From the NCBI GenBank assembly GCA_007131625.1, contig SLQC01000202.1:1-14673 (forward strand): a stretch of DNA of 14,673 nucleotides. Direction: 5' to 3'. Position 1 is the stretch's first letter, and each line of letters begins with the position of its first letter. The translations under genes and the position numbers were made by a program. This document shows, piece after piece, positions 1-4,900 of this stretch. The stretch is from Balneolales bacterium. Its GTDB lineage: Bacteria > Bacteroidota > Rhodothermia > Balneolales > Natronogracilivirgulaceae. The notes beneath the pieces were generated by a model, which was given only the letters and a program-made list of their open reading frames with translations, ran no database searches and was not told the origin of the DNA.

Positions 1-12
1 ATGATTTTTTTA

Positions 13-72
13 TCATGGGTGAGCCAGCTGACGATAGAAAACAAAAGTAATAAACAGATGAATCACCCATGA
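13..72. repeat. perfect 10-bp inverted repeat with 40-nt loop
   Basis: TCATGGGTGA at 13-22 is the exact reverse complement of TCACCCATGA at 63-72. The loop (23-62) contains most of copy 1 of the leader repeat. The arms could form an RNA stem or be two half-sites for a DNA-binding protein. No T-tract follows, so this is not a normal intrinsic terminator. Confidence 0.5.
14..61 (+). repeat. imperfect direct repeat, copy 1, in the thrA leader
   Basis: This copy matches 107-152. The 5' part (14-32) agrees with 107-125 at 16 of 19 positions, including a shared 9-mer CCAGCTGAC. The 3' part AAACAGATGA (52-61) is identical to 143-152. Between them lies an A-rich, poorly conserved middle of 19 versus 17 nt. 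The order and spacing of both blocks are kept, so a duplication of the leader is more likely than two chance matches. Confidence 0.6.
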
Positions 73-106
73 CATGAGTCTCCGGTACACAGACGCATGA
101 TTAAAC

Positions 107-152
107 CATGGATGCTCCAGCTGACCATATTATAAAAAAATCAAACAGATGA
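107..152 (+). repeat. imperfect direct repeat, copy 2, directly before the thrA start
   Basis: This is the second copy of the repeat at 14-61. Its conserved end AAACAGATGA stops 4 nt before the ATG of thrA at 157, so the repeated unit covers the translation initiation region of that gene. It lacks an AGGAGG-like element, so ribosome binding would depend on the A-rich leader, as is common in Bacteroidota-type genomes. Confidence 0.6.
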
Positions 153-156
153 CAGC

Positions 157-2595
157 ATGTTGCGAGTAATAAAATTTGGCGGTACGTCACTGTACGATAT
201 AAACCGTATCCGGAAAGCTGTGGCCATTGTCAATGAGCAACGTAAGGATTCTGAAGTGGCTGTTGTGGTATCAGCTCTCGGTGGTGTGACCGATGAGTTG
301 ATAGCACTGATGGAACGGGCGTCACGGTCTGATGAAAGCTGGAGGGAGCGTTTTCTGATGCTTCGCAGACGCCATGAATCGACTTTGCATGCCATTGATC
401 TCACCAATGCATCTAGTCAGGTGGAACGTGTTGTGGAACTGCTAAATCGCCTGGAAACCGAGTTGTCCGATCTTCGGGGTGCTTCGGAGATAACCGCACG
501 GGTCAATGACCGCATCATGTCGTACGGCGAACGGTTGTCGTCGAACATATTTGCTGCGGCTGTCCTGGAGACCGGTACAGATTCTGAAGCTTATGAATCT
601 CACAAACTGATCCGCACCAACGACCGGTATGGGGATGCTGATGTTGATACGGCCGCTACCATACGGCAGATCCGCGAGGTTCTGCATCCTGTTACCAGCC
701 GGGTTCCGATTGTGACGGGTTTTATCGGTGCCACTCCGGAGCAGGAGATCACCACGCTAGGCCGTTCAGGATCCGACTATACCGCAAGTCTGCTTGGAGA
801 AGCACTCGATGCCCGTGAAGTGCAGATCTGGACTGATGTGAACGGAGTGTTGACGGCCGACCCCGATATTGTACCGAACGCAGTGACCATCCCCCAGTTG
901 CACTATTCAGAGATCGCCGAAATGTCGCATTTCGGTGCCAAAGTGTTGCATCCACGCACGGTGTTTCCATTGCAGGCGCGCAACATACCGATACTGATCA
1001 AGAATACCATGGATCCCACCGCCGCCGGAACGGTCATTACCAGGGAATATCAGGCCACAACAGGCCGTCTGCGTTCGGTATCAGTGAAAAAGAACATCAT
1101 GGCTATAGCAATTCGCAGCAAGGGCCTGGGTCGTATTCATCAGCTAAGTTTCCGCACGCTCAGGGCTCTTGACCGGCATGATGTCTCCGTATTGTTTAAC
1201 ACCGCTGCATCATCCGATTACGGCATTACGGTTGTGGTCTCCTCGGTTCAGGCAGAAAAAGCACATGCTGCTCTGATGGAAGAGTTTGCCGATGAATTTG
1301 AAATCGGTCACATGGATGCTCCCCACATAATGGCCCGGGTATCTATGGTTACCGGGATCGGAGAAAAGCTGGAACGGGACCTCGGCATCAGCGGAGCGGT
1401 GTTATCGGTGCTCGGCGAGAACGATATCGCACCGTTAGCGATGGCCAAAGGGATGGCCAACCGGCACTTTAGCCTGTTACTGCAAGATCATGAGGCGGAA
1501 AGGGCGGTCAGACTTTTAAATGATCACTTCTGCATCCATCCGCATCGTGTACGGCTGTTTGTGGCGGGATTGGGAGCTATCGGCGGGAAGCTCCTGGATT
1601 TGTTGGAGGATCTGCAAGATCCGAGAGTCGATTTAAGTATCATTGGTGCATGCGATTCCGACAAGATGACGTGGCACCCGTCCGGTATTCCGGCTGGCAA
1701 GGTAAAAAGCCGTATACCGGAGGGGCAACCGACCGACTGGGCGTTTATTCTCGACCATCTTGTCAAGGAATATCCGTATCGTACCATATTTATAGATGTG
1801 ACAGGTGATGAGGATGTAGCCAGAACTTATCTCCAACTACTGAAAGCTGGAATCCACATTGTTACACCGAGCAAACGGGCCAACAGCTTTGAACAGGAGT
1901 ATTTCGATACTCTGATGCAGTACACTGTCAATAAAAATACCCATTATCTGTACGAGGCAACGGTCGGTGCCGGTTTGCCTGTCATTCAGACAATCAAGGA
2001 TCTACGGCGCAGTGGTGATGAGATCCGCTCTATTTCGGGTGTGGTGTCGGGAACCATGACATATCTCTTTGCACAATTGGAAAAAGGAGTTCCGTTTGAC
2101 GAGATCATCCGTTCAGCCAGGAAAGAGGGAATTTCGGAACCCGATCCCAGAGACGATCTGTCTGGCGAAGACGTGGTCCGTAAATTCATGATTCTGGCAC
2201 GAACTTGCGGTTTTCGTGTGGAAAGAGGTGATGTGGAAGTTGAAAACCTGATACCGGATCGTCTCAAAAAGTTGTCCCCAGAGTCCTTATTTGCACAGCT
2301 TCCCGATGAAAACAACTACTGGGCAGAACGGGTTCGCGAGGCTCAAGATCGTGGCGAAGTGCTCCGGTATACCGGACACCTGGATAAGGATGGGTGTATC
2401 CGGATTGGCATTCAGTCCGTTCCCAAAAATTCATCCCTCGGTACCCTGTCAGGAACCAATAATCTGATATCCATTAAAACCAACAGGTATTCCGAAAATC
2501 CGCTCATTATTCAGGGTCCGGGTGCCGGACGGGAAGTTACCGCATCGGGTGTATTGGCGGATATCCAGAAAATCAGTCGGAGACTTCTTAAATAG
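157..2595 (+). CDS. thrA: bifunctional aspartokinase / homoserine dehydrogenase
   Basis: This 812-residue cytoplasmic enzyme catalyses aspartate phosphorylation and the reduction of aspartate semialdehyde to homoserine, the first and third steps of the threonine branch; E. coli ThrA has 820 residues. The aspartokinase domain spans about 1-290, with KFGGTS at 6-11, SYGERLSS at 122-129, GRSGSDYTAS at 202-211 and WTDVNG at 225-230. Tandem ACT-type regulatory domains follow (about 305-455). The homoserine dehydrogenase domain covers about 465-812: GLGAIGG (471-477) is the nucleotide-binding loop, GAGLPVI lies at 604-610, and the catalytic block PDPRDDLSGEDVVRK (662-676) keeps D672 and K676. The C-terminal GPGAGREVTASGVLADI matches the family. 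The ATG at 157 puts KFGGTS at the usual place. ACT domains imply feedback control, probably by threonine, but the effector is inferred. The next gene on this strand is mraZ after 357 nt; no thrB or thrC follows. Confidence 0.96.
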   Translation: MLRVIKFGGTSLYDINRIRKAVAIVNEQRKDSEVAVVVSALGGVTDELIALMERASRSDESWRERFLMLRRRHESTLHAIDLTNASSQVERVVELLNRLETELSDLRGASEITARVNDRIMSYGERLSSNIFAAAVLETGTDSEAYESHKLIRTNDRYGDADVDTAATIRQIREVLHPVTSRVPIVTGFIGATPEQEITTLGRSGSDYTASLLGEALDAREVQIWTDVNGVLTADPDIVPNAVTIPQLHYSEIAEMSHFGAKVLHPRTVFPLQARNIPILIKNTMDPTAAGTVITREYQATTGRLRSVSVKKNIMAIAIRSKGLGRIHQLSFRTLRALDRHDVSVLFNTAASSDYGITVVVSSVQAEKAHAALMEEFADEFEIGHMDAPHIMARVSMVTGIGEKLERDLGISGAVLSVLGENDIAPLAMAKGMANRHFSLLLQDHEAERAVRLLNDHFCIHPHRVRLFVAGLGAIGGKLLDLLEDLQDPRVDLSIIGACDSDKMTWHPSGIPAGKVKSRIPEGQPTDWAFILDHLVKEYPYRTIFIDVTGDEDVARTYLQLLKAGIHIVTPSKRANSFEQEYFDTLMQYTVNKNTHYLYEATVGAGLPVIQTIKDLRRSGDEIRSISGVVSGTMTYLFAQLEKGVPFDEIIRSARKEGISEPDPRDDLSGEDVVRKFMILARTCGFRVERGDVEVENLIPDRLKKLSPESLFAQLPDENNYWAERVREAQDRGEVLRYTGHLDKDGCIRIGIQSVPKNSSLGTLSGTNNLISIKTNRYSENPLIIQGPGAGREVTASGVLADIQKISRRLLK

Positions 2596-2690
2596 CGCGA
2601 ATTATCGTCATACTTCTCCGTCGTAAACAATCGCACTGTTACTAAAAACTATTCTGCCAAAGCTCTGTGATACATTACAGGGAAAATCCA

Positions 2691-2705
2691 TGGGAAATCT
2701 TCCCA
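2691..2705. repeat. 15-bp dyad TGGGAA-ATC-TTCCCA
   Basis: TGGGAA (2691-2696) and TTCCCA (2700-2705) are perfect reverse complements with a 3-nt centre. Read differently, it is TGGGA, 5 nt, then inverted TGGGA, so it shares core and 10-bp period with the three direct boxes about 175 bp downstream. It could be an auxiliary MraZ site or an unrelated operator. Confidence 0.4.
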
Positions 2706-2713
2706 CCCGGGTA

Positions 2714-2749
2714 TAGACATATTATGCACATATGTTAAAAATATGTCTA
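2714..2749. repeat. 10-bp AT-rich inverted repeat with a central ACATATGT palindrome
   Basis: Positions 2714-2723 pair perfectly with 2740-2749 (TAGACATATT against AATATGTCTA). The loop contains a separate palindrome, ACATATGT at 2728-2735, so the core ACATAT/ATATGT appears four times in both orientations within 36 bp. The stem is AT-rich and is followed by AAAAATTGTTTA instead of a T-run, which argues against a terminator. A compound operator for a dimeric regulator fits better, but the regulator is unknown. Confidence 0.4.
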
Positions 2750-2835
2750 AAAATTGTTTAGGTAAGTGAATTGGTAAAATTAGTATTACTATCCATCCAA
2801 TTATTCGTAAATATTTGTGAAGTTCATCTTTTTAC

Positions 2836-2866
2836 TTGACATCTAATCTAAAAATAACCTACTTTG
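2836..2866 (+). promoter_or_regulatory. probable promoter of the mraZ-led dcw operon
   Basis: A perfect TTGACA (2836-2841) is followed after 18 nt by TACTTT (2860-2865), a weak sigma-70 -10. With the next base it reads TACTTTG, one base short of the Bacteroidota -7 consensus TAnnTTTG. The transcription start would fall at about 2872-2875, inside the GTGGGA repeats. That is where an autorepressor would be expected to bind. Confidence 0.6.
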
Positions 2867-2901
2867 TGGGACAAGGTGGGATGTTGTGGGAAAAAGTGCA
2901 A
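2866..2901 (+). promoter_or_regulatory. predicted MraZ operator: GTGGGA boxes every 10 bp
   Basis: GTGGGA occurs at 2866-2871, 2876-2881 and 2886-2891, each start exactly 10 bp from the last, and a decayed GTGCAA follows in phase at 2896-2901. MraZ of E. coli is known to bind TGGGN repeats separated by 5 nt upstream of its own gene, and TGGGA-N5-TGGGA-N5-TGGGA here is the same design. It lies between the promoter and mraZ (GTG at 2953), which predicts autorepression of the cluster. Confidence 0.85.
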
Positions 2902-2952
2902 CTTTCACTTAAAAGCAATCAAAAAGCAGATCACATCTGAACGGATACAACC

Positions 2953-3411
2953 GTGGCAAGCTTTAAAGGAGAATACGATCATTCTATTGATAGTAAAGGT
3001 CGCGTAAGCTTCCCGGCCAGATTGCGTAAATATCTGCCTCCGCAAAATCAGGACAGTTTTACCATATTGAAAGGATTAGATCGCTGTTTGCTTCTATATC
3101 CTGAAGAGTACTGGAACGGCGTGGAAGACCGGCTTGCCCGCATCAATGAATTTGAACATCAAGGACGAACCGTACTTCGGAATTTTTTGAGATATGCAGA
3201 CGATCTGACACTGGACAAACACAATCGGCTTGCCCTTCCTTCGAAGCTCATGGAGTGGGCAAACATCACGAATCGGGTCATTTTCATCGGCATGGGTGAC
3301 AGTATCGAGCTGTGGTCACCCGAAATGCTTGAAAAGGCCGACCAGGAGCTGAACTCGGATACTTATCGTGGAATGTTTGAAAATGTAATGGGAGATGGCA
3401 CTATACAATGA
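2953..3411 (+). CDS. mraZ: transcriptional regulator MraZ
   Basis: MraZ is a nucleoid-associated DNA-binding protein of the AbrB-like swapped-hairpin fold that usually represses its own dcw operon. The 152 residues show the two hallmark DxxxR motifs, DSKGR at 13-17 and DKHNR at 88-92, one in each half of the duplicated fold. The start is a GTG. It is the only sensible choice, because an in-frame TGA lies at 2938-2940 and later starts would remove the first DNA-binding motif. No Shine-Dalgarno sequence precedes it. Its stop overlaps the rsmH start by 4 nt (ATGA at 3408), indicating co-transcription. The upstream GTGGGA boxes are its predicted target. Confidence 0.95.
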   Translation: MASFKGEYDHSIDSKGRVSFPARLRKYLPPQNQDSFTILKGLDRCLLLYPEEYWNGVEDRLARINEFEHQGRTVLRNFLRYADDLTLDKHNRLALPSKLMEWANITNRVIFIGMGDSIELWSPEMLEKADQELNSDTYRGMFENVMGDGTIQ

Positions 3412-4436
3412 CCCATGCTACCTATCACAAACCCGTATTGCTGAATGAAGCGATACGCTATCTGGCCACAGATCCGGACGGGATCTATGTAGATTGCACC
3501 CTTGGTGGTGGTGGGCACAGTGCGCGGATATTACAGAAGCTGTCAGGTTTAGGTCGCCTGTTCGCTGTAGATCAGGATGAGAATGCGCTTTCCTATGCTG
3601 CCGGTCGTTTTGAAGGGGAGTCTCGGATAACTTTCATTCGTGGAAACTTCGGTTATCTTGATGTGCTATTACCCCGTGAGTTACACGGTTTCGTGACCGG
3701 CATTTTGCTCGACCTGGGAGTTTCATCACATCAAATCGATGAACCGGAGCGCGGGTTTAGTTTTCAGCAGGTCGGCCCGCTTGATATGCGGATGGGCTCT
3801 CTGCAGGGCAAGACTGCCGCAGAGGTCGTAAACGAGTATGAGTATGAGTCGCTTCGTGATCTGCTGTTCAAATATGGGGAAGAGCGCCAGAGTGCACGTA
3901 TTGCACGGGCCATCATACAGGCTCGCCCATTGAATACCACTGGTGAACTGCGGGAGGTGATCGCATCGGTAGTTCCCGAGCGTTTTCGCAATAAATCGCT
4001 TGCCAGAATATTTCAGGCGTTACGGATCGAAGTCAACAGCGAATTGCACATGCTCGAGCGGGTTCTGAAAAAAAGCCAGATGTTGTTGTGTGACGGTGGG
4101 CGCGTGGTGGTCATCACTTACCACTCACTGGAAGACCGGATCTGCAAAAACTATTTCCGATATGGGAATTTTGAGGGTAGACCGGTAAAAGATTTTTACG
4201 GAAACGACATCCGTCCCATGACGCAGCTCAACAAAAAAGTGGTGTCGGCATCTGAAAGTGAAATTTCTGATAACCCCAGAGCTCGAAGTGCCAAACTGAG
4301 AGCAGCCTTCAAAAATCCCGCCCGGGGAGCAGACGCGGATAACTATCCGGGTTCCGGCAGCCAGCCAGCTTCCGAAATAAAGTCAGGTTTCGGCAAGCAA
4401 CAACGACCAGGGAAAAAGAAAGGAGGTTCGGTATGA
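3408..4436 (+). CDS. rsmH: 16S rRNA (cytosine-1402-N4)-methyltransferase
   Basis: RsmH (MraW) uses S-adenosylmethionine to methylate N4 of C1402 in the 30S decoding centre. In the 342 residues I see the SAM-binding GGGGHS loop (33-38), the acidic strand end AVDQDE (53-58), LDLGVSS (102-107 region), the substrate-domain block GFSFQQVGPLDMRMG (116-130), the ARIFQALRIEVN helix (199-210) and YHSLEDR (238-244). The family core ends near RARSAKLRAA (291-300). A tail of about 42 residues follows, rich in Gly, Ser, Lys and Gln and ending in a basic run, with no recognisable domain. The DNA for the tail includes the ribosome binding site for the next gene. It overlaps mraZ and ftsL by 4 nt each. Confidence 0.96.
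   Translation: MTHATYHKPVLLNEAIRYLATDPDGIYVDCTLGGGGHSARILQKLSGLGRLFAVDQDENALSYAAGRFEGESRITFIRGNFGYLDVLLPRELHGFVTGILLDLGVSSHQIDEPERGFSFQQVGPLDMRMGSLQGKTAAEVVNEYEYESLRDLLFKYGEERQSARIARAIIQARPLNTTGELREVIASVVPERFRNKSLARIFQALRIEVNSELHMLERVLKKSQMLLCDGGRVVVITYHSLEDRICKNYFRYGNFEGRPVKDFYGNDIRPMTQLNKKVVSASESEISDNPRARSAKLRAAFKNPARGADADNYPGSGSQPASEIKSGFGKQQRPGKKKGGSV
4421..4426 (+). promoter_or_regulatory. strong Shine-Dalgarno for ftsL
   Basis: AGGAGG sits inside the last codons of rsmH, 6 nt before ATG 4433 and 9 nt before ATG 4436. Either ATG is possible: the first makes an ATGA overlap, the second a TGATG overlap. The spacing slightly favours 4433 or both. Confidence 0.75.
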
Positions 4437-4900
4437 TGATTCAATCACCTACATCCGGAACATCAAAAGCATTGTACAGGTCTGTCAAAGACCCGGTGAG
4501 TCCGGCTCCGTCGCCATCCACCCGTTTGCTCACTCCGTCGCGGGTATTCAGAAAGAATGGATCTGGGGGAAACGGCACTTCAAACGGGAACTCTGAATCC
4601 AACGGCACCCGCAAGAAGGGAAAAAAAGGAAAACTGTGGTCACCCTGGAGGCTAATGCTGTTTTCCATCTTCTTGGGCATCGTTGGCTCCTTTTATCTGA
4701 CTCATGTTTTTCAGACACAAAATACTCTGCAGGAGGTTCAGCAGCTGCGAAGAGATTACGAACGGGCACAACGTGTCCACACTGATGCCCGCAGAAACTA
4801 CGATCGCATGACTGGACCGGTCGAAGTCTACAGTCAGGCGGAACAGATCGGAATGATATCCGGTGGCGCCGCTGATCCGGTAATAATTCTGGGTCGATGA
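4433..4900 (+). CDS. ftsL: FtsL-like divisome membrane protein
   Basis: This 155-residue protein is assigned mainly by position, between rsmH and ftsI, and by topology. A basic cytoplasmic N-terminus of about 70 residues leads to one transmembrane helix (about 72-93, WRLMLFSIFL onward). A heptad-like charged segment (about 95-125) is followed by a short end with the FtsL-style arrangement GPVEVYSQAEQIGMIS. FtsL forms a periplasmic coiled coil with FtsB and activates FtsW/FtsI. The N-terminal arm is longer than the roughly 35 residues of E. coli FtsL, and 41-67 is low-complexity Gly/Asn/Ser followed by a Lys cluster. Sequence identity to known FtsL cannot be judged here, since the family is poorly conserved. 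It overlaps ftsI by 4 nt. Confidence 0.8.
   Translation: MMIQSPTSGTSKALYRSVKDPVSPAPSPSTRLLTPSRVFRKNGSGGNGTSNGNSESNGTRKKGKKGKLWSPWRLMLFSIFLGIVGSFYLTHVFQTQNTLQEVQQLRRDYERAQRVHTDARRNYDRMTGPVEVYSQAEQIGMISGGAADPVIILGR

Larger units (their letters stand above)
1..156 (+). other. non-coding leader upstream of thrA
   Basis: I see no convincing gene here. One frame is open from the window edge to a TGA at 70-72 and could be the tail of an upstream gene or chance; a second short ORF (74-100) encodes only 8 residues. The stretch carries an imperfect direct duplication and a 10-bp inverted repeat, listed separately. An A/T-rich run at 127-141 could hold a -10-like element (TATTAT, 128-133), but no matching -35 is clear. 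There is no Shine-Dalgarno sequence before the thrA start at 157. Confidence 0.6.
2596..2952. other. AT-rich regulatory gap between thrA and the dcw cluster
   Basis: This 357-nt gap has no supportable gene and is clearly more AT-rich than the flanking genes. It contains, in order, a TGGGA/TCCCA dyad (2691-2705), an AT-rich stem-like dyad (2714-2749), a TTGACA promoter (2836-2866) and three GTGGGA boxes (2866-2891). A weak 5-bp hairpin, CAGAT/ATCTG at 2927-2939, lies just before the mraZ start. I see no clear intrinsic terminator for thrA. Confidence 0.7.

Noticed and set aside
1..72. 23-codon ORF as a threonine-operon leader peptide
   Set aside because: It has a single Thr and only two Ile codons, no run of regulatory codons, and begins at the window edge; it may be the tail of another gene or chance.
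2714..2760. intrinsic terminator after thrA
   Set aside because: The stem is AT-rich with an 18-nt loop and is followed by AAAAATTG, not by a T-tract.
2881..2940. 19-codon upstream ORF before mraZ
   Set aside because: Its ATG lies inside the GTGGGA operator and close to or downstream of the predicted transcript start; it has no ribosome binding site and no recognisable peptide.
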